Below, one piece after another: positions 22,846 to 36,800 of a stretch of DNA of 64,000 nt (position 1 is the first letter of the stretch; each line of letters starts with the position of its first letter). A model generated the notes under the pieces. The model was not told the origin of the DNA, made no database searches, and saw only the letters and a program-made list of their open reading frames with translations. Source of the stretch: Patiria pectinifera. Lineage: Eukaryota > Echinodermata > Asteroidea > Valvatida > Asterinidae. The translations under genes were made by a program, and so were the position numbers. Location: NCBI GenBank assembly GCA_029964075.1, contig CM057136.1, positions 13,318,381 through 13,382,380 of the forward strand. Direction: 5' to 3'.

Positions 22846-25800
22846 GTGAGTGGCAATTTCCTCCGTTATATTCACAGACCCCAATGTCATCTGCCTACCC
22901 ACGTTTTGTTTGACAATTGCGGACTTTCATTTCACTCGTTCAAGCTGCAAGTTTTGTTTATAAAGTTCGAGTAAAATTACCTGCATGCATAAATTGACAG
23001 ATTGCCAACTTTTCGTCATGGGTACCCCGCATGCTTTTTCCAGCTCCCGTAGAATTGTTATAAGCTTCTTAGCTGCTCGTTGGTTTCATTTATTCCAAAA
23101 TCACTTTAGCTGTGTAATAAATCCAGTTGTGGAAACAATGTTTATTTTCATAATTGTATTTTGAACGTCAAGCTTGTGTTTGTGCAGAGCCGGGTCTGTG
23201 TGTGCTCGAGTCACGTGCGTTGTACAGTGCGTAGGCGTTGACTTATTATTGTTTCTACCGAAGGACTGTGAAGTTGCGCAATTGGACTTAAAGCTTCTAG
23301 TTGTCTCCCTGTCCCATGTTTGTCAAAATTATTAATAACATGTAGTTTGTGTTGCATCACACTGACTTGGTTCTTGCAAGACTAAAAACTACAAGCAAAG
23401 ATAAGATTTAGGTATACAAAAAGATTGAGCATGTGCATGTATTATTTTTCATTCCTCCATGATGTAACAAAAAGCAATAATTGATTACCCACAGTCAAAG
23501 AGGATTTCATCTACGTGAAGTTAAATACACTTGGTCTGAGTTGCATCAGAATCATGCAACAATAAAAAAAAAATGTATCCTGATAATACTGTAGGCGCTC
23601 AGTAAAGTTCACCTAATGGGTCTGCACCCGTACAAGGTTTTTTCCGGACAAATATTCCACTTTGTTTTTGATTCGACTTTTACATAGATGAACTTCCTCA
23701 TTTGTTAATCGTCTAGTGAATTGTTTTTCCCCGAACTTTTTTTTGGGGATCCCACTGGCAAGTTCGTTATTTGGGCCGTCATCCTGTGGCAATGATACTC
23801 ATGTGTGGTTAGCCTTTGACGATCGCTTGGTTTTCTCGCAAAGTGTAGTGTCCCATGTACATGTTATACATGTACATGTAGCATCATTACGTTGGGTGCC
23901 CGCAAGGCACAGGTCTGTATGCATGATGCTCACAACTGTTGCAACATGATGAGTAAGCTAATAATGATCTTGCCTGCCTCGTTGGATCCGTAAGACGTTG
24001 TGATGTTTCATCTCAATGGTATTCTCTCCTTGACAACTTGAAGGACAGTCCTCTCTGAAGAATGGATGCGCTGAATAGGTTGGTCCTCGTGGATATGAGT
24101 GTATTGCGTTGAGGTGCTCTTCTCAAGAGATTGTTACACATAATATGAGTAACTATATTATAGTTTCCGGGCAAAATAGAAATCTAAGGAGAACATTCTT
24201 ACTTCGTGTTAAAAACTGCTGTGTTGGTAAGACTAGTTTCAGCCATGTTTGATGTAGCTTTGTTATTTATTTAAAACAAAAAAGTGATCAACGTCTGGCC
24301 TCTAACTTTTTACGAATTATAAAAATGTTGTGATGATTTTTGGTGGGTTGTTTTTGGTACATCGGTGTGTCTATTTCCAAACTTTGTCTTTAGGGCACAT
24401 CCCTTGGCCTTAAGTCTGAGTGAGAACATTTCTTAAAGAAAGCATCGATAAAATATAAATAGGTTTTCGAGGGGCTGTGTTTAGGGGGAAATAGTTTAAA
24501 GTAGACGATAAGACTGTGAACCTCGTGGTTTGTGTATGAGTACTACTGTATATAGCGTAGCCTACCATACTTCCTGCTGTCGATAGTTGAAAAGTGGTCT
24601 ACCGCGAAAACCCAGGGACTCTTGCAAGCGTACTTCAGTGGTACACAACATCCTTCGTCCCGTGATTAAGATCTGGGCTTCTTGTAATTGTGTGCAGGGA
24701 AAGCACCGGGTTTGTTTAGATTTCCCTGAATGGTAGTGTGAATCTTAGTGCAGGCTTTGACTTTTTGGTAAGATTTTTTTCGGTTAGTTTTAATACAAGC
24801 ATCTGTGTATAGGCCTACTTAAGTCTACTCTGAAAATTGTCCTCACAAAAAAACCAAGTGACCGCATCTCAAAATCGTTTCAGTAATATAGGATTGAAAG
24901 ATTAAAAGCAGTTTGGCTGTCTATTATATAGGTATGCATGTACATGATTATGTATAACTGAACTGAAATATATCTGATAAAAACCACGTGTGTTTCAACT
25001 GTGTAGTCACGTGACTTAACGGATCTCCAATTAGCGAAGTCGTAGGAGTCACGTGGACAAGCCAGGCCGCTGGTTGCTAGAGCGTGGGCGGTGTACGGGA
25101 TGGTTAACTACTTCGTGAAGCCTTGTGAATACAAATTCAACGGACTCGTCATAAATTGATGAACAATTCTTTCAATTTCGCTTCCATTCCGGACTTCTCT
25201 TTTCCACCGAAAGCTTGGAGCAAAACTTCACGCACTTTGGACTCGGGACTGCGGCCGTAGTGAGGACGACCATTAATCGCTGCGTCTTTAAAAAAAAAAA
25301 ATCACTGTCAAGTCAACCCCTTCATTCATAAGTTTGCAAGGATGACCCCATTGGTCCGTGGAGTCACTGTGGAGGCACACGCTGACTGAAGAAGCCACCC
25401 CATTGGCTGACCCAACCGCTGACGTCAAACTAATCACAGTGTTGTGACTTCTACGTCACGCGCGCCACGAGCCAAGTGGAGGTTCCCCGGTCTTTTTCAC
25501 TGCCTTGGCATGTAATAGAACGTGGACTTTACTATTGCTCAATACAACTTCTTTCACTTTGGGAGGACTCGTCCAACTTCACTACTCGGCGATCTCTGGT
25601 GGTTAGTGGGAAGGTATTCACGCGAGAGGGGCTTTTCCACACGGGCACATGAGTGTGCCAACATTGTACGTACCATGCACTTTCTTTTTTGTATGCCATT
25701 GTAATTATTTGTAAGATAAATATTTTTGTTTGGGTAGATAGCCTTTGAGGTCGACTTCACGTAGTGGTTTCATCTTTGCCATAGATGTTCCTCATAAATG

Positions 25801-27867
25801 TGTCTATTATTAAAAAGCCAAGTATTCTCAAGTCTTTCCAATTCCATAATGTAGCTCCACTTACTATCAGCATGGAGGAATATGCTGTAAGTATTTAAGT
25901 TAATTTTTTTATAATCTACTTAACATTTTCTGTTTCAGCTTTTGCCATTGTTCTAGTCAACTTTTATTTAATTTATAGTTTTAAATTTAAGTGAGAAGAC
26001 GAAGCTTGGATTACGCTAAAAGCTGTTTGGAGTTCAGCCCTAGATAGGGCAGAGTTTAAGCCCATAGCACTCCCATTTCTTAAACCTGTGAAATTGGTAA
26101 CTTTTGATTTATGTGTTCTGAATCAACTGTTTGAAAACAATTCCTTCGTTGACTTCCTTCGTGTGGTTCTTATTCTTACAATTTGGGTACTCATATGTAG
26201 CTTCTTCTGCAGTCAAACTTCTAATGCCAAGTTGTGGATTTGTGACTCATGTCGTCCGTTGTAAGAAACGAAAATGGAATCAACATGGCGGCGACCAGCG
26301 TACGTCGTCATTTGGGCGTCAGCAGAATTTAGGGACTCCGTGTGTACGGTAAATTTCGCAATGTTGACGGTACACTCAGGCCCGGAGAATGTGGCATTGG
26401 AAGTGGAAACTTTACACCGACTTACCCCGAAATGTTGGCCATGACATAATTTGCTTAATGTGCCTTTTTTGGACATTTAGTTTTAGTTTAATTTCGTGTG
26501 TAAGAAAGCTTGTATGGAAATGTCCAGAATGTGGTAAAATTGACCTCTTGTGATTTTGTCACGTTAGGCCTAGGCCCTATGTATGATAGAATCAACGACT
26601 CAAGCAGTGGCACGGACACATCACAAATCAATTAAACTTTTGGGCACATTTTTCATGTAATCATTTGTGAAGAAATGAACTTGAAATTGTAAATTAGATC
26701 CAGGGCAAGTTCATGGACAGAACTGGTCTTGGATAATTTGTGGTTACAATTTTCTTTTCATTTCAGATGTTATGCTTATGACTAACATGTTCTCTTCAAC
26801 TGGCTATACTTATTGTACTTTTTTTACAATAAGTTGATTTTGTTTTTACAGCTAGTTGGAATGAGTCAACGATAAAACCACGGGGCGAAGTTTACGGTTA
26901 TGACTGAATTATAAAAGGAGTAAATTCCTTTAAAATATTTGCCTCCGTTGAAATTTGTCTATTCGCATAGCCGCCATATTGCGAACTGGAAAACAACATG
27001 GCGGCGGTCGTGATTGCGATGCACCATTGCAAATCACTGCAGACTGTGTTACGATTCGGGTCTTTAAAATTTGAGTCTTTTCGTGGATTATTCTTTTAAT
27101 ATTTTAGTTTGTATCGTGGAGTGCGAGTGTCTGTGGTGGATAAAACGTTATAGTTTGATCTGTATTAGATTGTGATGGAATTTCTGGTGTATGTTTGTGG
27201 TGGATATTTTGAATGCGAAAGGGATACGGCGTTGTGCATGCATGAGTTTCTTTGTGTAATACAAATATATATAATCATTGGAGTAATGGAAACTGCATAA
27301 TAATTGCCTGAAAAAGTCTGTGGTTGACTTCATTTGGTAAAATCATTTGTAAAGAATGTGATTCACAGTCGTTTAATTTACTTGAGAGCAAATATCAGAC
27401 TACGAATCGATGGACTGTCGACCAACGGGAAACAATAACGACACGTACCATGGCAATAGATGGAGTTAAACATTCTGGCATTTTTTTTCTAAAACTGCTT
27501 CAAAGATACTCATGATTAAAGCAGTTATATTGATCGTGATGCTGAGTTTCCTTTGCTGATTTCAAAGATATTCATGACAGGAGGAGTGACAACTTCGGAC
27601 TATTTTTTCCTGTAATTATTTTATAGATATCACACATTTTATCCGTTATATTGATGATGATGTTGACTGCTTTCTCTGAGAATTTTAAAGATAGTCATGA
27701 CAGAAGATGTATTCTAATTTCTGGCCATATTTTTTAAAAATAATTATTCATTATTGTGTCGGTTATATCGAACATGATGCCGACATTTTGTTCTCTAATT
27801 ATTTCAAAGGTATTCATGAGTTGTATCTGTTATATTGATGATGATGAAATGATTGGTATTCCAACAG
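22846..27867 (+). other. proposed 5' intron of the IRF gene, with possible alternative promoter signals
   Basis: No coding exon is seen. E-box palindromes CACGTG occur at 24985, 25008 and 25050. An ATTGG (inverted CCAAT) is at 25402 and TGACGTCA (CRE) at 25420. YY1-like GCCGCCATATT is at 26970 and ACATGGCGGC words are at about 26283 and 26996. Each 'acATGgcggcg' opens only a short ORF (13 and 33 codons). Repeated 'ttcatgac..' words with 'ttatattgatgatgatg' appear in 27530-27850. Confidence 0.4.
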
Positions 27868-27892
27868 AACCTTTGGGAGACCAAACCGAAGC

Positions 27893-30800
27893 ATGCCGGT
27901 ACTGATGACCACGCCTTCGCCGTCCAGTCAGGCCAGCTTCCCCGTCACCACCAGCGGTGGCGCGCCGGTCCAGTCGGCCGCGCTCTCGTCCTCTCGGCCG
28001 GCCGAGCGGATGCGGCTGCGGCCCTGGCTCATCCGCAACATCGAGGAGAGGAGGATACCCGGACTGGAGTGGCTGGATGAGGCGGAACGGCTGGTCAAGA
28101 TCCCCTGGAAACACGCCGCGAGGCACGGCTGGACCTGCGACAAGGACGCCTCCCTGTTCCGGGCCTGGGCTATCCACACGAGTAAGTGATCCTTGAGAAA
28201 TTTCATCTTCAATCTTTCCTGTATATATCATCTCCGCCCCAACCCCACCCTCCCTAATTTTCAAAGGCTGAAGCTACATGGATTAGACGCTTTTAAAGTA
28301 AAAAAAGAACTCTAATTTAGATCACATTTCACTTAATTAATTTGCATTTCACTTAATTAATTTGTCGAGAGGATTGACGGTGTCATTTTAATTGAAACAC
28401 ATTTCTTTGATTCTGTTTAACCACTCCAGTTGAAACTCGAGTAAAACTCGATCTCTATTCGATTGAATTAAATTGTACCCTTCAATTCGTCTTTTCACTA
28501 ATATCACTCGGATGGAGTGAAATTTTCACTCGACCAGAGTGGATTTTCACGCTTTAGTAACAAGAGTAATTCCGCCTCATGTCTCTCCATCATGTTGTAA
28601 AAAAAACATGGACGAAATTTCCAATCAAAGAATTGAGCTTTCATACCTGGGACAATGACGATTTCAACTACTATAAACCTAAACCAAAAGTATGAAATAG
28701 AGTGTTGTAAGCACACACAAGCGCACCATTATAAGGTTATTACTGTTCATTCAGATTTTCGTCAGAACTAAATGTTACTCTTTATCGTTCATAATTACGA
28801 GAACCTGTACAAAAAGACATGAAATGAAACACAACATCGATCCTCTGTTGGCCACGGTGAGGTCTGAACCTTATTGTGACGATAAGGAAAGTACGAAGTC
28901 GTAAAACGATTGCACCTTTTGACATCTCATTATCTCCACCAACTCCTTAACCCCCCCCCCCCACCCACCCACTAAATCTTTTCGTAACAAAACTCATCCT
29001 GTTTTTTGTATCCCCTGCACTTTCATTTCCCATTTTATGCCCAACGTGACAAGTTATTTCAAACCTTATTAAATTCAAACCATTCGGAATGTTGACTCTT
29101 TTCTTTCACTTCTTAAGGCAATAAGATTATAAGACAGTGTAGTAATCTTTTGACGTTACATTGTCGACACAATAATGGACAAAGTAACGATCAAATTGTA
29201 TACATTGAAAAGGTAAAACTTTTCAAAACAAAGAAATATTGGTGTCCTTATAGTCAGAACGAAAGTTTATCCGCTACTAAACTATAAGTTCAGAGACTGA
29301 AATGAGGTCAATTATGGATAGATGAAGAATTTCTGAGCGAGACCACGGAGTTGAAACGTCCCTCACTTTTTATCGCCGCCTGTAAATGAATAAGTCACCA
29401 ATTGGCAGCCGATGCTTGGCCCAAAGCACTTCTCGGAGTCAATAAAATGAAATAAATGCCTCCCTGTTTTAATGTGAACCCTGCTTCGAAACAATAACGA
29501 ACGGCCGTTCATTAGGGCAGTTGATGGCGGAGCAACACATGGCGCGCCCGGCTTGGCTCCGGTACAAAAAAAAAATCGATAGTTAACTTTGGCGCTCGGA
29601 AAAAAAAGAAAAAATCAATAGGTAAATAAAACTGAGCAAATTAGCAGTAATTTTTAGCCGCGTTCTCTGCAAAGAAAAAATAATAACAGGCAAAAAAATC
29701 AAATCGATATCAATCAAATAAACATGTGGCAGTTGTATCCATGATGCCGTGATGGCGTTTTGGGGAAGAAAAGAAAACACTATGAATAAAGTTAGGATTA
29801 CTATGAATTTTTTATTTTTGTTTTATTGGGAGATTTCATTTGAAATTGTGTGGGAGGCTCGACGAATTAAATTCACGCTGGTGATTGTTGGGAAAGATTT
29901 TTGAATCAAAATTTGTCCTGCGCTCCAAGATATTTGAGTGGAAACTATACGGACAGAGAAAACGGTTTATAAAGGAAGAGGTAAAATTAAATCTGTGTCA
30001 AAAAGACGAACCATTCTGGTCGAAGAAATAGATGACAATAATTTGGCATAAATCCGACGTTTGCAAAATTAGTATTGACAGAATTAAATTCCAAAGTGTT
30101 TATTTTTTCATTACCACCACAGAAATTTTCACGAGAGTATTTTTAAAGATTTCCCCAACACTATCTGACTCCTTCCATCCACTGCCATCAACATCAACAA
30201 ATAAGAGCAAGATCATATTTTTACAACTCTTGGAAGTTTCATCTCCAAATGAACCCTCCAAATGCACCTTATCAACGCCTCAACCACATCCCCTCAAAAC
30301 CACCATTTGTTGCATAAGTTCGCGGGAGAGAACGAGATTTTGAACGAGACTGTTTGAGTCGTATTGATACAACAAAATCAAACTGCACCTAAAACAATAC
30401 AAAACTCTCTTATTTTTCTGTAGTGTATACATAAAAAGTACAAGGTGTGAAAATATTGAAATTGAAAATCATAAATGATGCATTGCGAAATGCATCTCTG
30501 TTCTTAGCGTGGGAACGGACTCCTCGCAACAAGGAAGGGAAATGTCTCGAAACAAGGAACCAAGCAAGAACAAATTCTGGCCGTTTCAAAACGAGGAAAC
30601 TTGGCCCATAATTTCACAACCGCGCTGTGGCTCGAAACTTGGCTGGGAAAGTGTGATTTCCTCCGCCGTCACGAAATGCAGGCGGAGATAAAAGTATTGA
30701 ATGTCACTCCTCGTGATTTCATCAATTTTGTCTTCTTTTTGTGTGTGTGCATTTTTAACCAGATTGCCAAGGCCATACAGATATTTATTTTTTTACAACG

Positions 30801-33800
30801 ATCAAGATTATAAATTAAATTTTAATTTAAAAGTACATGCAACGCGGAACTGCAGTAAACTTTTATTTTATTGCCTTTCTGATCCACCATGATTATGAAT
30901 TATTGAAGGTTTTTTTTTCAAGCCAAAACAAAAAGTAAATAATATGAAACTCGTGTGAAATAATATAATTTTGTTTATCTTTTGGCCTGTCTATTATATT
31001 TGGAAAGGTTAGCACTTTTGTGTCAACCTTGTTTCATTCATCTTGTTGTCATAAAAAAAAGTTTCGATTGAATTTATTCACAATGGTGTTACTGGGGCTA
31101 TACCTGACTGCTTTCAGCATCGAAGCGAAATTCCAGGTATCATGGAAACAGTTGCTTTCCAACCAACTAAATAAGTTTCGATTGAATTTATTCACCATGG
31201 TGTTACTGGCGCTATACCTGACTGCTTTCAGCATCGAAGCGAAATTCCAGTTATCGTGGAACAGTTGCCTTCCAACCAACTTGACCCGCGAATTCCAATT
31301 TGTATTTCCAAGAAAACGGTAGTCTCTATAAAATAGTAGCATTTTTTTATTCCTTAACTTGATTACCATACGACGTGTTGGGTGGCAACGTCACGTGTCA
31401 TAAAAAATGGCGGGAAATAATCTCAAAAGAGTCATCAACCTGAGTGATCGTTGGTCCACTTTTGTTAAAAAAAAAAAAATTAAAAAAAAAAAAGTTGAGA
31501 GAAAAAAATCTTGCAAATAAACGCGGAAATCGTCGAAATCTGTGGAAGAACTTAATCACCCGTTTAGTCGATGATATCCAGTTCCCAGGGCTACAAGTTG
31601 ACTTTAGTCATAATCTTCGTTGGTTCCCGAGGGGAATGGAGGAATGCGGAGAACAGCGGGATCAAATTGGCGGGAAAGGCGTGGGGACCAGCCCACATTT
31701 TTTTTCGTCAGTACTTGGCATCGGTTGTCACCGCGTAATAAGATTATCGTGTCGTTGCAGAGATATGTCGAAATCGGCGATAAGTCAGTGATAAAAAATG
31801 TGCTCACCTATAATTATGAAAACCTTGACTTGTGAATCCAATAATATAGATTTTAAAGAGTTCATGTTTAAAATCAAGTGCATATAAATCGTAATGTTAT
31901 CATTCAACATAATATATTCAAAGCTCAAATCAGACGGAGGAATTACACATGTATACTGGCTTTGTTAATTTTTACTTTTTCACAAGCCAAAGTAAAACCT
32001 TTTCGCTGCACAATATTTTTCAAAATGAAGGCAAGAATTGAAAATCGCCGAAGAAAAAAATATTTGTTACTTCGTTCGTCTTCGCATTTATTTCACACGT
32101 TTAAGTGACACTTAATTTTACTGTACAAGAACTTATCAAAACTCAGAAAACCGCAGCGAAGGGCGCCCTCGTTACAGAAAAACCAGAAATGGGTTTCTTG
32201 TTTTATTTCAGTGTGTTAAACTTTGAAGTTATTAGAAGCCTGTCAGTAAAGCATGCCCCTGCTTCATAAAATTGTGTTGCACACGATAAAAAAAAAACAT
32301 GCCAAAGATAATTTTCGAATTCATCATGCACGAAACCCAATCAATGACCGGCTTTAAATGCCTCTTGCTACCCATTCAATTGAATTATGAATATTCATGA
32401 GGCGGTATTTTACTACACATGCCTCTGTGCGTGGGCGTATTTATATGGGGTCATAGAGCAAGGTATTTTGAGCACCGCGGTAGACCCCTGTTATGTTTTC
32501 TTTAGAGTTGTTCTGCTATGCGAGGGCCTAGTGAGTCAAAGTCACGAGACGAACTCCGGAGCAGACAAACAACTTTGTTTGTGCCTCTTTTCTACCGGGC
32601 TCCAAAGATCCCCTGGTCCCCAACAAGCCTGGGCAGTGCACGGAGAAGCGCTAACTGTAAGGGTTGGGCCCGTCAAGTTGTTTTTTAATCCAAAAAGAAA
32701 TTCGGGTGAACTTTCCTTCTTCTTGTTGTTGTTGTCGTCGTCGGTCTGCGGCTGGAAATGATGGAACCCGAAGCATGATGAAACTTCTCGAAGGAGGAGT
32801 GGGCGCGGGGTTGTTGTTAAAAAAAAAAGAAGTCGGCACCAAAATTGCGAAACGATCGTCAGAGTGAGAGATCACAAGGAAAGCTTCAATTTTGATCATC
32901 CGTTTGTGTCTGACGAGAGTGGGAAGTGTATACAACATGCAAGAACTACACCTGCAAGTTGTTAATTGAAGAAACAGGCCAGCCCTGCACTGATGGAATA
33001 TTATGTAGGTTCTTTAAAGTTGCTATTTTCCGATATTGTAGCAGACGGTGTGTCTATGAGGTCTTCAAAAGTAACTTAGGAAAATGATTATCCATTTCTC
33101 AAATAAGGAGGGAAAAAGGGAAAGTGGAGGGCGGTTTTGCGTCAAAATTGCAACTCATTCTAATTTCGAGTACATGTCTATTTTGGTCTTCAAAAGTAAA
33201 AGGAAATTATAGTACACTTTCTATTTCTCAAATAAGGAGAGAAAAAAAGGAAATTGACTGACGCTTTTGCGTCAAAATTGCAACTCATTAAAAAAATTGT
33301 AAGGAACTGCGGTTTTAACCTGTGTCGATGAAGGGATATCAAACCCCGTCAAAACACATGATAAAGCCATATCGCATTGCGAAATCACAAAAGTGACACC
33401 GTCATCTTTTCTGTTCCTGTTGTACCTTCCATGCAGTAACTCACATGGCTATGCAGTCAGGGTTTTAGTGAGTCAACAAAAAGTAGTCACCACATCCTTT
33501 GCTATTAGTGAAACACCGTTGCTTTACTTTAGCTGCTGCGATTGAGCCGAGTAAATGGGGTTCCCCCTTTCTATTTGAACGTGAAACAAAAAGCACATGA
33601 TTCGCCGGTGAAGTATGCTTTTGTGCCCAGTCACTTCCCAGGGTTCTGGCATGGCATGCGCGGATAAGAGCCCGGGATCTTTGCGTGGGCGAGCGTTTTA
33701 CTTAGTAGCACCGAAGTCACAAGATACGCTTGATTGAACGCGTTGGGATTCCCTCGCACACCCACGCAAAATAGCAGGGCATTTCCACATTGCCAATCGA

Positions 33801-36800
33801 AAACGGAATGCACCCTGTATGAAAAAAAACACACACAAAACTAATTTCGTTTTCAGAAAATATGCCTTAGCTTTGATGGGAAAGGAAAGGGAAAGATCGA
33901 CGCGTTCTTAGACTGGTTACATACACACATAAATATTTGTCAAAGAAAGGGGTTTTTCTAATTCAAAAATGAAAGAAAAACCTCCGTGGCCGAAGCCTAT
34001 AAATAATTTCCAGAAATTTTAATCGGTGGGAATCGATTCGCTCACACTGAAGTCAGTGATGTATTGAAGTTATTATTTTGTGATAAGAATAACAGAATGA
34101 CAAGACAGAAATCTTAAATGTGTGTTACTGAACGATTTTAAAATTTAAATTTACTGTTGAAGTACTTCTTTTCAAAGATCTTTAGAAACTTGGTCTGGAA
34201 CAAACAGTAAGCACCCTTTTTCGACTAGTGGTGCATCGGGCATCGGCACCCTAAAACTATCGTCGAATTTGTGTCCATTATTTAATCGTGTTGATTGGCT
34301 TCTGACAATGATTAAAGTGCCTCATTGACTCGATTCTTTTCTTTTCAACTTGTGTCTCCAGCGCGGATCAGACAATTAATTTTGTGACACGTTTGAGTTC
34401 TGAACTTGTGGGAAAATTGAAATGCGGTACGCCGGCTGTCGTGCGCACATACACGTGCGGCGTGTGCATGCGTACGGGCGCATGGAGAGAAAAAACCTCG
34501 GCCTAGAAACAGCTGTGGTGAGGTTTCACATATTCGAGACCTAGATTTTAAAAAGGTTTAAAATTGCACGCCTTTAATTGTTTCATTCCTGTTTTTTTCT
34601 CTTGTATATCCAGAGAGACTGCTGTTTTGCGATCTTAATTATACTGTCTTTTTTGTCAGAGTATTTCAAAGTAAAATAAAAATGAGTGATATTCACTTTA
34701 AAATGTTCGTCTTAGTCCTATAGTTTCACCTCTTTGGACTGTAGAGAGACATAGTGGAGTACCATATTTTACTATAACCTAAGTTGCAGTACAAAAAAAT
34801 ACGTATCTTTATTTTTATAAAGTTCACCGAAAAAAATCATGTACATGTACATGTTCATGTACATGTATAATCTCCCTCCAATACCGTATCCATAATTTTA
34901 TGAAAGAATTCCATTGCCTCGATTGCGTAATGGCAGCAAAACGGCATCCCCACTGGAGAGAGAAAAAAATATTCATATCTTTTAAAGAACGCCACTTCAA
35001 CATACAATACCAACAAGTGTACGAAAGATCCCCCCAAGCGGGTCCCAATGAAAGAAAACCCGGCCGGTGAATTTTGCGGGGGCGGGCGGTGTAGATTTAC
35101 GGGCGCGCGCCGCTGATTTTCTATAGACAGCACGGAGTTACGTCGACAACTCGTGACTCGCCTCGAGGTCGTAGGGGTCGCATGTTGGGCAATTGTGCCG
35201 CGGGCTTAAGCGCGGAGATTCCCCGTCAACTCTTTCTCTTTTGCACGGTAGAAGAATTTTTTTCTTGGGCTCTCGTGTGGGTTCTTTTCAATACCAGCTG
35301 ATTTGCAAGGCCAGAACAGAGGGTTCAATCAACTTTGGGGCTTCTCGTCCGTATGATTTTGTGACAATTATTATCGTCCAAGAGTTTTGCATGAAGTTGA
35401 ACAGATGATGATCTGTAGGTGATTTTATAAGTGTTCTCTTTACTTAATTGACTGAACAGTTTCTAGTGGAGTTAGGCCTATATTAAACCATGTAATAAAA
35501 TCATTGCTCAGAAAATATATACCCAAAAAACATCAGAAAGAAAGCACACTAAACTAAGAACATTATATATTTCCATTTTATATGATACATGTAACACCAA
35601 TTAAGTTTTTAAGTCTTTACTAAAAAAAAAAGGTTGGCACAATAAAGGGTTTGAGGCTTGTTAACGTTGTGGTAAAGTAACCATCAAAATAATAATTCAC
35701 AACTTAAAACTACTGATTAGGCCAAAAAAAACAAGTCTCCGGTTTCTGGTATGGAGCTTGCCCCAAATGGGCTTGCCCCAAAGTGCTTTTTTTTTTTTGT
35801 TTTTTTTTTTTTTTTTTTTTTCAAATGTCGGGCTTCTGATGTCAATGGTGCCCGACTAAACAAACCCGGCAAAATATAGGAGAAAGGAGAGGAGGCATAA
35901 ATCTTATTCATAAATCCCCATCATAAAAAAAACACTAAAATTGTGTGCAGCAGCAGAATTCCAGGCAAACCAGTGAGTTTGGCGGTTTTGAAACATCATC
36001 TTGTATTGAAAAAAAAACTTTTTCATTTTGCCGACGCGCATGGCTACGGCGACGCGCGCGCATACCAGAAACCGGAGACTTTTTTTTTTTGGCCTTATCC
36101 ACAAGTTATCGCGATCCGGCACGTAGCCCTTAAATTTAATATGTTTATAGTGCGAATCGGTTTACACTTGAAAAGGCAGCTTCTGAAATCCCAGGAAAAA
36201 AAATGAGAATAAACCGCAACGCGATTCTCATGTAGTGGATATTATTATCATTTCAAATAAATCAACACAAAAAGATTTGTCAAGCCTGGTCGCTCGTGAC
36301 TCCGATGTACGGGACAATGCGGAACCCGGACCGTGAAATGCCACATAGTCTTCCCACCGTGAAATCGTGAACACAGACCGGGCGAATTGCGCAATGGACT
36401 CGGGCACGTGTGCGGTCCGCATACCTTCCCGTTCATTGAACAAACACCCTCATTCAAGGTCGGAATATACCCTTCACTTCAAACTTTTTGTAGTTTTCTG
36501 TAAAAGAAAAAGAAGCAAAAAGGAAACCACATTTTTGAAGTGAAATGCAATCGTTGTTACACTTCTAGAATAATAGAGGCATATAGGGTGTATTACCGAG
36601 TCCGGTATACAGTGTATGCATGATGCTGTATTGAAAGTTAATTCTAGAATTATATTATATTTTAAATCTTGCTAAAACTTAAAAGTACATAAATCAATAC
36701 TATATTTTTCGTGTAATCAAATACAGTAATGATATGTAGTGCTGATAAAACAAGACAAGCAAGCCTATGTCAGTAAAGCTGGTCTGCCCAGTGTTGTCCA

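Noticed and set aside
26281-27098. Short ORFs beginning 'ATGGCGGCG' as separate genes
   Set aside because: Only 13 and 33 codons, no domain, no suitable donor in frame; the words are better viewed as YY1-like motifs or upstream ORFs.
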